A stretch of 32,129 nucleotides of DNA, taken from NCBI GenBank assembly GCA_016288775.1, contig JAEELG010000016.1, positions 1 to 32,129 on the forward strand, in the 5' to 3' direction. Position 1 is the first letter of the stretch, and each line of letters starts with the position of its first letter. Under the pieces are notes generated by a model, which was not told the DNA's origin, made no database searches, and worked only from the letters and a program-made list of their open reading frames with translations. The DNA is from Bacteroidales bacterium. Its GTDB lineage: Bacteria; Bacteroidota; Bacteroidia; Bacteroidales; UBA932. Shown in pieces: positions 22,431 to 30,657 of this stretch. The position numbers and the translations under genes were made by a program.

Positions 22431-23001
22431 ATTGTCGTGTTTTTCTTATTTCATCCACAAGACGGCGGAACAGCTCTCGGCCGGTCTGAGGGTCGAGCTT
22501 GTTCCAGCGGTCGGTAATCTTTATCTTGGCCACAAATGCCAGTATGACGTCGAGGTCGAATACATGCATGAGCACAAGCTCGTCGGCCTTGTTCCACATC
22601 AGCTTGTCCAGGCCGCGTTCGCGGGAAAGGATATCGCCCTGCTCCAGCACATCGTCCACTTCCGCCTTTCCGTCGAAATCGCCGCCTCCCGGCTCCTGCA
22701 TGACGTCCATGCCCTCCTGGCGGCCCAGGGAACGGTTGATATACTCAACCTTGACGTTGCGCACCCTGAGGTCGTAGCGGAGATACTCCCGGATAAAGGC
22801 GTTATGCGACGAAAGCGCGCGCTCGTAAAATGCGGCGTCAAGCTTGTCCGGATCGAAACTGTCCAGCAACAGGTCGATAAGCCTGTTGTCGGTTTCCGAA
22901 CAAAGCGACTTGATATCCGCCAGGACGGATTCCGCATCCAGTTTGCCGGCACTCTCGTCGGGAACAGGCAGAGAAGCGATTATGTATTCGTAATTATTCA
23001 C
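22420..23001 (-). CDS. DUF2764 protein of the V-ATPase operon (candidate subunit C equivalent)
   Basis: The 193-residue protein begins with NNYEYIIASLPVP, the usual N-terminus of DUF2764, and is largely helical (for example FIREYLRYDLRVRN, ERGLDKLMWNKADEL and DVILAFVAKIKITDRW). In Bacteroidota, spirochaetes and chlamydiae this gene always sits between subunits E and A, where no canonical C or F gene is found. It has therefore been thought to take the place of the C (d) subunit joining stalk and rotor; that is an inference. I place the start at GTG 23001, which overlaps the E stop by 8 nt. The in-frame ATG at 23043 would add 14 residues unlike the family and would lie inside the E gene. Confidence 0.85.
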   Translation of the reverse strand: MNNYEYIIASLPVPDESAGKLDAESVLADIKSLCSETDNRLIDLLLDSFDPDKLDAAFYERALSSHNAFIREYLRYDLRVRNVKVEYINRSLGRQEGMDVMQEPGGGDFDGKAEVDDVLEQGDILSRERGLDKLMWNKADELVLMHVFDLDVILAFVAKIKITDRWNKLDPQTGRELFRRLVDEIRKTRQYGN

Positions 23002-23590
23002 CGAAGAGCAGTTTTCTGGTGACTGGACGAAGATACTCTGCAATCAGCTCGTCGAATGTCTTGTCTGTGAAGCTGACGTAATAACCGCCATCCTTGGGCG
23101 AAATGGTGAAGCCGCCGCTGATCTTTTTGGAGAAGCTCGCTTCAACAGGCTTTGACAAAGCCTTTGCAAGCTCGGACTTGACCCATGGCTCAAGCTCCGC
23201 CTTAAGGGATTCGGGGAGCACCAAGGCTATGTCGCCGCTTTCGGAAGAGAAATTGCCTGCTACGGCAAGAATGATCTTCCTGAGGAATTCCGGATCAGAC
23301 GTGGCGTCCTGTGCGGCAGCCTTGGAGACTATCAGGTTCTCTATATCCTTACGGGTAGCCTGGAGTGCCTGCGCTGAAGCCATGCGTATGTCTGCTTCGG
23401 CTTTGGCACTGAGGTCTGCCGCATCTTTCTCGGCCTTGCCGACAATCTCCGCGGCCTGACGTTTTGCATCTTCCACGATCCGGGATGCATTTGCCCTGGC
23501 TTCCTCCAGATATCGGTCGCCCTCCTGGCGTCCTTTGGCCAGACCTTCGTTGTAAAGCTGTTCGGTGAGTTCCTGTAATTTGTTTTGCAT
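22994..23590 (-). CDS. ntpE: V-type ATPase subunit E (peripheral stalk)
   Basis: Subunit E is part of the peripheral stalk that holds the head against the membrane stator. The 198-residue protein has a long Ala/Glu/Lys-rich helix (about 5-105, for example EARANASRIVEDAKRQAAEI) and a compact C-terminal head-binding domain (about 110-195, with GGFTISPKDGGYYVSFTD). I chose the ATG at 23590 (MQNKLQELTEQLYNEG). An in-frame ATG at 23641 would add 17 residues that overlap the -7 promoter box. It is the first gene of the operon, with a Bacteroidota promoter 20-50 nt upstream. No partner G subunit gene is visible. Confidence 0.9.
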   Translation of the reverse strand: MQNKLQELTEQLYNEGLAKGRQEGDRYLEEARANASRIVEDAKRQAAEIVGKAEKDAADLSAKAEADIRMASAQALQATRKDIENLIVSKAAAQDATSDPEFLRKIILAVAGNFSSESGDIALVLPESLKAELEPWVKSELAKALSKPVEASFSKKISGGFTISPKDGGYYVSFTDKTFDELIAEYLRPVTRKLLFGE

Positions 23591-23610
23591 AAATGGTTTC
23601 GTTGAGTTTT

Positions 23611-23642
23611 CAAATATAATCAAATAACGCGAAAAAAGCAAT
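23611..23642 (-). promoter_or_regulatory. Promoter of the V-type ATPase operon
   Basis: On the minus strand ATTG (23639-23642) is followed after exactly 20 nt by TATATTTG (23611-23618), matching the Bacteroidota -33/-7 promoter pattern TTG-N(19-21)-TAnnTTTG. The box lies 20 nt before the subunit E ATG. The -33 element directly abuts the terminator of the upstream gene. Confidence 0.8.
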
Positions 23643-23674
23643 AAAAAAGCCGGCAGGGGAAAACCCGCCGGCTT
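23643..23674 (-). terminator. Intrinsic terminator after the GLUG lipoprotein gene
   Basis: On the minus strand AAGCCGGC pairs with GCCGGCTT (23667-23674 with 23647-23654). One bulged base and a GGG/CCC inner stem close a GAAAA-type loop, and a T-run follows at 23643-23648. It lies 21 nt after the stop at 23696 and ends the last leftward run before the V-ATPase promoter. Confidence 0.9.
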
Positions 23675-23695
23675 GATTGGAAATGCAGTCCGAAA

Positions 23696-26314
23696 TTACT
23701 TTAGAACGGGACGCCCGTCGCCGTCGACAGTCCACTCCCGAAGGGTAAATCCTGTGCCGGAAAGATTGGCGTTCAGAAGCGCCTGGGCGGTACCGCCGTC
23801 GGTGAATGCCGATCCGGACAGCTTCTCGTTGTCCGAAACAACTGTATTGGAGCCGGTTACGCCGATCCCGAGACCATTGTCCATATATACGTTATGCGTG
23901 ACCTTGATGACGGCGGAATTGGGCAGTTTGCCGAAGAGGGCTCCTACCTGCGATGCATCTGAGGTATCCGCAATCACCGCTCCGGCAAGGGTGATGTCGT
24001 TCTTGCCCAGGTTGGTGCAGCAGTTGTGAAGCAGCATCTCTCCGGTGTCGGAAATGTGTCCATAACCGATAAAAGCGCCCAATGAAGGATGAGCCATCTG
24101 AAGGTCGCAGGGGAGTCCGCTGACGTACACATAGCAATTTACAATCCTGCCTATGCTTCCGGCGTCGCTGAGTCTCATGCGGCCCACGATTCCTGCGCTC
24201 ATGCAGTCGCCCTTTGCCGGATCGGCTCCGGTGTCGCAGGATAGGGAGCGCACCGTTCCTGACTGTACTCCGCAGTTGATGACGTTGACGGGGCCGCCGG
24301 AGTCGGGATAGGCGTAACCGATGATTCCGCCTACACTGTAGGCACCTTCGACTACGGCCTCGCCAGCCAGACAGCAATTGTCGAACAGGTTCTCCGTACC
24401 GCTCTTTGAAACGGCCCGTCCTACCATTCCACCGACACCGTCACTTGAGCCGGAAACCATGGCCTTCTCGCCAAGGACACAGTCCTTCAGCGTGCCAGTG
24501 TCGAGCCAGCCTATCATGCCTCCGATATTCTGCACGCCACTGACCTTTGTAGATCCGCTGACCGTGCAGCCTTCGAGGGTGGATGCGACCGCCTTTTTTG
24601 CGTATCCGGCTATGCCGCCTATACAGTTCTTCTCGCCGGAAACCGTTGTGGTTCCTTTAACGGTACAGCCTTTTACGACAGATGCTTCAAGCAGACCGAC
24701 AATGCCTCCTGCATAGTTGGTCTTCGCTTTGATAATACCATCAAGCACCAGGCAGGTGTCGAAAGTGCACGAACTTACGCACCAGCCGGCTATGCCTCCG
24801 ACGTCGTCTGTGGCACTGGTGACCGAACTTTGCATAAATGCGCAATTCTTCACTTCGGTTCCATTCAGCTTGCCTGCAAGACCACCCACCTCTTCATTGC
24901 CGCTTACTGAAGAGTTGAGGACCATACAGTTATCGATTAAACCCTTAACCGCAGATCCGACTATGCCGCCGCAGTAATCGGCCTTTACAGATAGTTCGCT
25001 GCTGTCGAGGTGGCAATCGGTAATTTTACATTCACTGGCACTTCCAACGATTCCTCCCACCATGTTGAAGGCCCCGGTATTGGTACGGCCGCGAGCCATA
25101 ATACCGTTTATACTGGCCTTCTCGGCATATCCGAAGATACCGCTGGCTGGATTATCCTTGTTAAGACCGGCCGTGGACAGATTGGAAATAGTGAATGCAC
25201 CGGCGTCGTAAACGCCCTTGAACGGCCTGGCTTTGTATGCGCCAATCGGCGTAAAATCCTTGCCGCTCATATCGATACTTACAGTCTGGCGGTAAACCTT
25301 GTCTGCATATGCCGCATAGTTCTCCTCGGAGTTGACGTAATCGGCGAGTCCGATGAGTTCTTCAGGGGTGGAAATGATGAACGGATCCGCTGCCACACCG
25401 GAACCCTCGAAGTTGACTCCGGCGCTGGGAACGACTGTTTCCATGGCAGCGGCGGGCATCCTGAGGACTTTACCGCGAACGATTGTGTTCGCCTTGTCCG
25501 TGATAAGGCGCGCAACAGTCTTGCCCGACGCGTCCAGTGCCTTGAGTACGAATCCCTTAGAAAGGGCGCCTTCGGGCAGCATCACATAGAACTCGTAAGT
25601 ATTGCCGTCCAGAGTAATCTCGGAAGGGGGAATGATGGTGAGCTTGTTGACAGCTGCCTCTCCCTCCATTTTGATTTCCTTGATGTCTTTTGCCTCATAA
25701 TCGGGCGTTACTACGCATGTGCCCCACAGTGCGAACGATGGATTTGCGTCAATCAGTTCGAAACTGCTGACTTTGACACCGTCGCCCTTGAGGCTGAGTT
25801 TCAGTGCGCCGAAAACGTACTTCATGGCGAAGCCGGTTCCGCCGTCTGCCCAGAACGCAACGGCGGCGTTGGAGTACCTGGGGCAGTCGCCGGGAACGAT
25901 CGTCTGGCTTTCAGGAACGTCGAGCCGAACGGCATCGTTGCCGGAGAGAGCGTTGACCATCTGGTAAGGATATACCGCACAGAGCTTTCCGTCGCGGCGG
26001 GTGCGTCCGGTGAATTTGGCGGAGTGCCCGTCGGAGGAGATATCGGCTACCGTTGTCCTGAAGCAGTCGCCTGCTTCCCAGAGAGGCTGGGTGTCACTTC
26101 GCACCCAGATGCAGTCGTCCGCTTCCCAACGGGTTTCGGTATAGGTGTCACGGTCGGCGGTAAAGTGAATCCTCGTTCCGGGTTCACCAATGGTAGCCTC
26201 GAGAGTCACAAGCTCTCCGGAAACCTCCTCCGAAGGCATTGCGACTTCAACATTGCAAGCGGTCAGCAGTGCAGCCGCAGGCAGTATTATGGAAAGTAAA
26301 TATCTAGTTTTCAT
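23696..26314 (-). CDS. Fimbrillin-like lipoprotein with GLUG repeats
   Basis: The precursor of 872 residues has a lipoprotein signal with Cys20 (AAALLTACNVEV). Residues about 30-290 resemble the fimbrillin-like (Mfa-like) N-terminal domain, with TRIHFTADRDTYTETRWEAD, a YPYQMV strand and the PSFALWG motif. A linker module (about 300-400: GVAADPFIISTPEELIGLAD, then FKGVYDAGAFTISNL) introduces about 11 GLUG repeats (about 418-765), and a short strand LREWTVDGDGRPVL ends the protein. It is probably exposed on the cell surface or in the periplasm; adhesion or glycan binding is possible, but no catalytic motif is seen. I start at ATG 26314, which overlaps the upstream stop as TGATG; ATG at 26320 would add two residues. 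It is a paralogue of its upstream neighbour. Confidence 0.8.
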   Translation of the reverse strand: MKTRYLLSIILPAAALLTACNVEVAMPSEEVSGELVTLEATIGEPGTRIHFTADRDTYTETRWEADDCIWVRSDTQPLWEAGDCFRTTVADISSDGHSAKFTGRTRRDGKLCAVYPYQMVNALSGNDAVRLDVPESQTIVPGDCPRYSNAAVAFWADGGTGFAMKYVFGALKLSLKGDGVKVSSFELIDANPSFALWGTCVVTPDYEAKDIKEIKMEGEAAVNKLTIIPPSEITLDGNTYEFYVMLPEGALSKGFVLKALDASGKTVARLITDKANTIVRGKVLRMPAAAMETVVPSAGVNFEGSGVAADPFIISTPEELIGLADYVNSEENYAAYADKVYRQTVSIDMSGKDFTPIGAYKARPFKGVYDAGAFTISNLSTAGLNKDNPASGIFGYAEKASINGIMARGRTNTGAFNMVGGIVGSASECKITDCHLDSSELSVKADYCGGIVGSAVKGLIDNCMVLNSSVSGNEEVGGLAGKLNGTEVKNCAFMQSSVTSATDDVGGIAGWCVSSCTFDTCLVLDGIIKAKTNYAGGIVGLLEASVVKGCTVKGTTTVSGEKNCIGGIAGYAKKAVASTLEGCTVSGSTKVSGVQNIGGMIGWLDTGTLKDCVLGEKAMVSGSSDGVGGMVGRAVSKSGTENLFDNCCLAGEAVVEGAYSVGGIIGYAYPDSGGPVNVINCGVQSGTVRSLSCDTGADPAKGDCMSAGIVGRMRLSDAGSIGRIVNCYVYVSGLPCDLQMAHPSLGAFIGYGHISDTGEMLLHNCCTNLGKNDITLAGAVIADTSDASQVGALFGKLPNSAVIKVTHNVYMDNGLGIGVTGSNTVVSDNEKLSGSAFTDGGTAQALLNANLSGTGFTLREWTVDGDGRPVLK
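24010..25065 (-). repeat. About eleven tandem GLUG repeats (coding)
   Basis: The encoded segment repeats a unit of about 26-45 residues, opening with GGIVG or a close variant (GGLAG, GGIAG, GGMIG, GGIIG, AGIVG, GAFIG) and carrying a central xxC strand (TDC, DNC, KNC, DTC, KGC and so on). Such repeats are expected to stack into a beta-helix. All eleven units have the cysteine. Confidence 0.85.
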
Positions 26315-29300
26315 CACCATTGTCCGTTATTGTTGCCATAATCACCTATGGATCCCATTCCGTCTTCGTTATAGCTTGCAGAGGATTCGAGCCAGCTGCC
26401 GAGTTCGGTGTAAATCTTGTTGGCAATGAATTTCATCGCCTGGGCGGAGTAGTGATCGCTGCAGTTCTGTCTGAGGTCGCCGGTAGTGACTATCGAATTC
26501 CAGTCGAAATCATGCTTGGGCATGTTCGGCTGGTAACCCTTGGACAGATATTCGAAGTTCCATCCGAGGTCGTTGAAGCCGTTGACTGCGTAGAGGTCGA
26601 CCGCACGGCAGTTGTCGTAATGGTCGGCAATGTGCAGCAGGGATTCCTCGACGTCGGGCGTCAGGGTATCGTGGATCAGCACGATTATCTTGACATAAGG
26701 GTATTGGAGACTGATCATGCGGACGAGTTTGAGGTAGGCCTCGATGAATGTGGCGTCAGGAAGCTTCTTGGCCTCTTCCAGTGTCTTGCAGGCATCTGCG
26801 ACGGCGTAGGCCGCATTCATCGCCGCATCGTCGGGACGGTGAGGCGTGGATGACGGATAGCGTTCGAGTTTCTGGTTGCCCAGGATGTTGTAGATGCCGT
26901 GGGCCCAGTCGTTGGCGCCTCCGTTGATTATCACGATATCGGGCGAGCCCATGCCTCCGTTCTCTATGTATCGGGCGCAGAAGTCCTGTCCGTACCAGTA
27001 CTTGTCGGCATAGGCGGTATTGGTGCACCTTGTGGTCGCAGTTCCGGAGAAAGCGAGGTTGGTGTCCCATACCGCATTCTTCAGATAATCGTATGTGAGC
27101 ATGTACCAGTAGGTCTGGGTGGCCGATGTGACGTTGCCGTCGCTGGTAGGGTAGTGGCAGCGGTAGCCATTGGGAGCGCGGGAAGCCTGGTATCCGTGAG
27201 GAGCGTATCCGTCGAAGGTGGAGAGCGAGTCTCCGATCAGGCTGACCCGCAAGGCTTTCTGCTTGCCGAGCGAAGGATTGGCTGCAATGCCCTCGAGTAT
27301 TGGCAGACCGTTGGATCCCGCCTCCCATTTCCTGAGCTTTAGAGGACCGCTGTAGGAGGCATGGAAATCGTTCAGGGCCTTCATCAGCGTACCGTCGGTC
27401 ATGAGCCTGTTGCTCATTCCCGTCACACGCACGTATTCGCCGTTGTTTGCTTTGCCCAGGGGATTGAGGCCGTTCACATAGAAGACGTCCTGGAAGTTGG
27501 TCTTGGTGGGATTGCCAACGAGCGCACCGTATTGGAAGTATTCGCCGGGGATAGTCTGGCTGCCGTTGATGATCATGTTGCCGGGAGCCAGCGTGTTATA
27601 GCATCCCATAACGTTCACGCTTGCGTTGGCGCCGCCCTGCTCGCCGATGAAGCCTCCCAGGTCAACCTCGGTAGCCTGGGGGAAGTCGCAGCGCATGGCA
27701 GAGGGGCTGCAGAAGCAGTTAACGATGTTGAGCGTGGCCGCAGAGTCGCCCATGCGCGCCCATGCAACAAGGCCTCCTATCATAGTCCACAGGCTCTTGG
27801 CATAACCGGCATTGATGATCTCACCGCCGACGTAAGCGCAGTTCCATATATTGATTTTGGAGTCGCTGTGCGTAGGATTGCACTCTCCGACAATGCCGCC
27901 GACTGAATATGACGCTGCAACGTCGCAATAAACGGCGCAGTCGCTGATGTTGACTGTCTGGGCGGTATTCTTATGATAAATATAAGCCACAATGCCGCCG
28001 GCCTTGTCCTGTCCGGTGCGCACAAGGGCGTTGGAGCCCACCACGCAACCGGAAATGTCGCCGCTCTGCAGCCATGCGACGATGCCCGCTGCGCCGGGAT
28101 ACCAGCAAATGACGTGTGCCTGTACCTCGCAGTCGGTAATGGAACCGCCATTGAGGAGTTCTCCGGCAATGCCGCCGACGTAGTAATTGTCGCCTGTAAC
28201 GGTAGAGCCGTCGAGCACCTTGCACTTGGAAACGTTGCATTCCGAAAGCTGGCCGGCAATGCCGCCAAGCTGCTCACCGGCAGCGGTGACGTTGCCCTTG
28301 ACAGTACAGTTCGTGATATCGGCCTTGCTGGCGCATCCCACGATACCGCCTACGGCAGACACCACGGTGATACCCTGGAAGTCGCCATATTTCTCGTCGT
28401 GGATGAAACCCTGGACGGAGCAATCGGAAATACTGCCGCCTTCCATGTATCCGACGATGCCGCCGCAGGCGCACTTGACAAACTGCACCTGCGCGTTCAC
28501 TGAGATATTGCTGAACGTGGAGTTGGCGGCGCGGCCCGCAATCACTCCCTGCTCGCCATTGGTTCCGGAGTTGGTGTATCCGTCCACTTTAACGTTGGAT
28601 ATCTTTGCGCCGGACAGATAGCCGAACATACCTGCCGCCTTTTCGGATGCGGGGAGTGGCGCAAGGTTCCTGATGGTGAAACCACCGCCGTCGTAAATGC
28701 CCTTGAAAGCCTTGCCGGACTCTGCTCCGATGCAAGGCATGCTGACGCCCTGCATGTCGATATCGGCAGTCTGCTTGTAGCACTTGTCGAGGAATTTGTC
28801 TGCGGCGGAACCGGAGCAGAGGACGCCAAGGCGAGCGAGGTCATTCGAAGAAGATACGACGTAAGGGTCGGATTCTGTGCCCGAGCCTTTTGCAAACGCA
28901 TTCTGTTCGCCCAGGACAGGAACTATCGTATTGCGGGAAACCGGCGCTGCAGTGCCTTCTATCTTTTCTACCACGGATCCGGAGGCGTCATGCAAGGTAC
29001 AGACGTATCCCTGCCTGAAAGCGCCTTCCGGTACGACCATGTAGAAATCGGAAGCCGATTCCATATCGAGGCTGACGTCGGAGGCGCAGTTCAGCACTAT
29101 CTGGTTCCTGGTATCCGACGTATTGGTCCAGGCAACTGACGAAATGCCGTCCGATGAAGGGACGATTTCGCAGTTGCCCCAGAGAGCGAAAGACGGATCG
29201 TTGTCGGCAATCACGACCTTGCGCACATTGGAATAACCCTTCAGGCTCAGTCGGATGGCTCCGGCCACGCTCTTGAAAGCCACGCGCGTACCGCTGGACC

Positions 29301-29766
29301 ACGCCGCCGCGCTGATGTTTGCGTCTCTGCCAAAGCTGTTTTTCGTGTAACTCTGCTCCTGCGGCACCTTCACGATGACCTTTTGATAATTGGATTCGGG
29401 TGCAACGAGAGAGTAGGGATAGACGGCGACATACGGGCCTTTGTTAAGAGTAATGCCGGAAAAATCGGCGCTCCGTCCTTCATTGATCAGATTGCCGGCG
29501 GAGGTAGTGAAACGACCGCCGCTGCCGGTTTTCTGCTCCGCGGAGTATACCCAGAGTTCGTCGGAAGCCTGCCATAAGATGGCATAGGTGCTCCCGTCGT
29601 AATTGCCGATGACGGTTTTGGAACCGACATGTTCGGCCGTGAGCGTAACCTTCTTGGACTCTGCCTGCTCTTGCGGTTCCGGTTCGGGCTCCGGATTGTC
29701 AGGTTTGCACCCTGCAAGGGAAAGCATCGTCAGGGCTACGCCTAACAAATACTTTTTTTTATACAT
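26314..29766 (-). CDS. Fimbrillin-like/GLUG lipoprotein fused to a C-terminal SGNH hydrolase
   Basis: The precursor of 1150 residues has a lipoprotein signal with Cys20 (MLSLAGCKPD) followed by an EPEPEPQEQ linker. A fimbrillin-like N-terminal domain (about 38-290; PSFALWG shared with the downstream paralogue), the same linker module (about 295-390) and about ten GLUG repeats (about 407-720) come next. After LRKWEAGSNGLPIL the chain continues into an SGNH/GDSL hydrolase domain (about 838-1115): the nucleophile is in LIGDSLSTF (Ser near 848), the oxyanion Asn in GGANDW (near 950) and the His in SDHYSAQ (near 1106). SGNH enzymes are esterases or acylhydrolases, often removing acetyl groups from glycans. 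A surface-held deacylase is a reasonable inference, but the substrate is unknown. It starts 30 nt after the upstream nuclease-fold gene, with no clear promoter between. Confidence 0.82.
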   Translation of the reverse strand: MYKKKYLLGVALTMLSLAGCKPDNPEPEPEPQEQAESKKVTLTAEHVGSKTVIGNYDGSTYAILWQASDELWVYSAEQKTGSGGRFTTSAGNLINEGRSADFSGITLNKGPYVAVYPYSLVAPESNYQKVIVKVPQEQSYTKNSFGRDANISAAAWSSGTRVAFKSVAGAIRLSLKGYSNVRKVVIADNDPSFALWGNCEIVPSSDGISSVAWTNTSDTRNQIVLNCASDVSLDMESASDFYMVVPEGAFRQGYVCTLHDASGSVVEKIEGTAAPVSRNTIVPVLGEQNAFAKGSGTESDPYVVSSSNDLARLGVLCSGSAADKFLDKCYKQTADIDMQGVSMPCIGAESGKAFKGIYDGGGFTIRNLAPLPASEKAAGMFGYLSGAKISNVKVDGYTNSGTNGEQGVIAGRAANSTFSNISVNAQVQFVKCACGGIVGYMEGGSISDCSVQGFIHDEKYGDFQGITVVSAVGGIVGCASKADITNCTVKGNVTAAGEQLGGIAGQLSECNVSKCKVLDGSTVTGDNYYVGGIAGELLNGGSITDCEVQAHVICWYPGAAGIVAWLQSGDISGCVVGSNALVRTGQDKAGGIVAYIYHKNTAQTVNISDCAVYCDVAASYSVGGIVGECNPTHSDSKINIWNCAYVGGEIINAGYAKSLWTMIGGLVAWARMGDSAATLNIVNCFCSPSAMRCDFPQATEVDLGGFIGEQGGANASVNVMGCYNTLAPGNMIINGSQTIPGEYFQYGALVGNPTKTNFQDVFYVNGLNPLGKANNGEYVRVTGMSNRLMTDGTLMKALNDFHASYSGPLKLRKWEAGSNGLPILEGIAANPSLGKQKALRVSLIGDSLSTFDGYAPHGYQASRAPNGYRCHYPTSDGNVTSATQTYWYMLTYDYLKNAVWDTNLAFSGTATTRCTNTAYADKYWYGQDFCARYIENGGMGSPDIVIINGGANDWAHGIYNILGNQKLERYPSSTPHRPDDAAMNAAYAVADACKTLEEAKKLPDATFIEAYLKLVRMISLQYPYVKIIVLIHDTLTPDVEESLLHIADHYDNCRAVDLYAVNGFNDLGWNFEYLSKGYQPNMPKHDFDWNSIVTTGDLRQNCSDHYSAQAMKFIANKIYTELGSWLESSASYNEDGMGSIGDYGNNNGQW
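27600..28560 (-). repeat. About ten tandem GLUG repeats (coding)
   Basis: Repeat units open with GVIAG, GGIVG, GGIAG, AGIVA, GGIVA, GGLVA or GGFIG and carry a central cysteine strand (SDC, TNC, SKC, TDC, SGC, SDC, WNC, VNC, MGC). The first unit has NI in place of the cysteine. The unit length varies from about 27 to 42 residues, longer toward the C-terminal end. Confidence 0.82.
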
Positions 29767-29796
29767 AGCTGTAGTGAAATATGGTTGGTTACAGTG

Positions 29797-30657
29797 CTAA
29801 AATGCCACCTTCGCAAAAAGGAAGTAGTGGTCGCTGGGGTAGATGCCGCCTGGAGCGTCTTTCACAATCTCGGCATCCAGTGCCTGTACAGGGCCAAGGG
29901 CGTAGATGAAATCTATGCGGCGGCCTTTCTTACGGTCAAATTTCCATCCGTGGGCGGTAAAGCCGGGTTCCTCGTGTCCGTATACGCCTTCATACATTTC
30001 TTTCCATCCGGCAGCAGTCAGCAGGGCATAGGGCTCATCCTTGATGCCCGAATTGAAATCTCCGAACAGCAGCTGGGGGAAATCTGCGGCATACTGTGCA
30101 GCCTCGGATATGATAACCTCGGTCTGCTTTGTCTTGGCAAGCGCCGTGATATGGTCAAGGTGAGTGTCCAGGACCCGGAATTCGCGCCCCGTCTTCTTGT
30201 CGCGCAGGCGCACCCAGTTGCAATGCCGCGCGCGTGCCGTCTCCCATGACGAGCTGCCGCCGAGAAGGGGAGTCTCGGAAAGCCAGTAACAGCCTTCGGA
30301 CACAAGCTCGTAGCGTTTCTTGCTGAAGAAGATGACGTTTTTGCCGATGAAATGATAACCCTCGGTATAAGGATCCATCTCGGGGCCTTCAAATCCGAAT
30401 GCAATGTAGCCGCTAAGTTTCTTCTTCATGTAGGCGTATGATTCGTAAATCACCTCCTGCATGCAGATGATGTCGGGTTTGCGGGACTTGATGACTTTGA
30501 GACATACGTCCTTGCGGTCATCCCACCTGCGACCGTCTACCTCATCGGCCTCAAGACCGGTAATGCGGATGTTGCAACTCATCAGATTATGCGTGGCCTG
30601 ACCTGAAGTATAAATCCAGGAAATAAGCCCTAACGCGATAATTAATAAACGTTTCAT
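29797..30657 (-). CDS. Secreted endonuclease/exonuclease/phosphatase-fold protein
   Basis: Members of this fold are metal-dependent hydrolases of phosphodiesters or phosphomonoesters. The 286-residue precursor has a signal peptide (about 1-20, LIIALGLISWIYTSGQ). All active-site motifs are present: SCNIR (substrate Asn), MQEV (metal Glu), DTHLDH, GDFNS, RIDFIY and the closing SDHYFLFAK with the catalytic Asp-His pair. The DGRRWDDRKD stretch is typical of the Bacteroidota secreted branch. The substrate (nucleic acid, phosphoinositide or a sugar phosphate) cannot be told from sequence. The ATG shares a base with the oadB stop (TAATG), and the GLUG-SGNH gene follows after 30 nt. Confidence 0.9.
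   Translation of the reverse strand: MKRLLIIALGLISWIYTSGQATHNLMSCNIRITGLEADEVDGRRWDDRKDVCLKVIKSRKPDIICMQEVIYESYAYMKKKLSGYIAFGFEGPEMDPYTEGYHFIGKNVIFFSKKRYELVSEGCYWLSETPLLGGSSSWETARARHCNWVRLRDKKTGREFRVLDTHLDHITALAKTKQTEVIISEAAQYAADFPQLLFGDFNSGIKDEPYALLTAAGWKEMYEGVYGHEEPGFTAHGWKFDRKKGRRIDFIYALGPVQALDAEIVKDAPGGIYPSDHYFLFAKVAF

Noticed and set aside
23591..23641. Longer N-terminus for subunit E
   Set aside because: The extra 17 residues overlap the TATATTTG box and precede the conserved helical start MQNKLQELTE.
25010..26299. Open frame of 429 codons on the plus strand, opposite the GLUG lipoprotein gene
   Set aside because: Antisense shadow of the repeat-rich gene; no signal peptide or known motif, and no promoter upstream.
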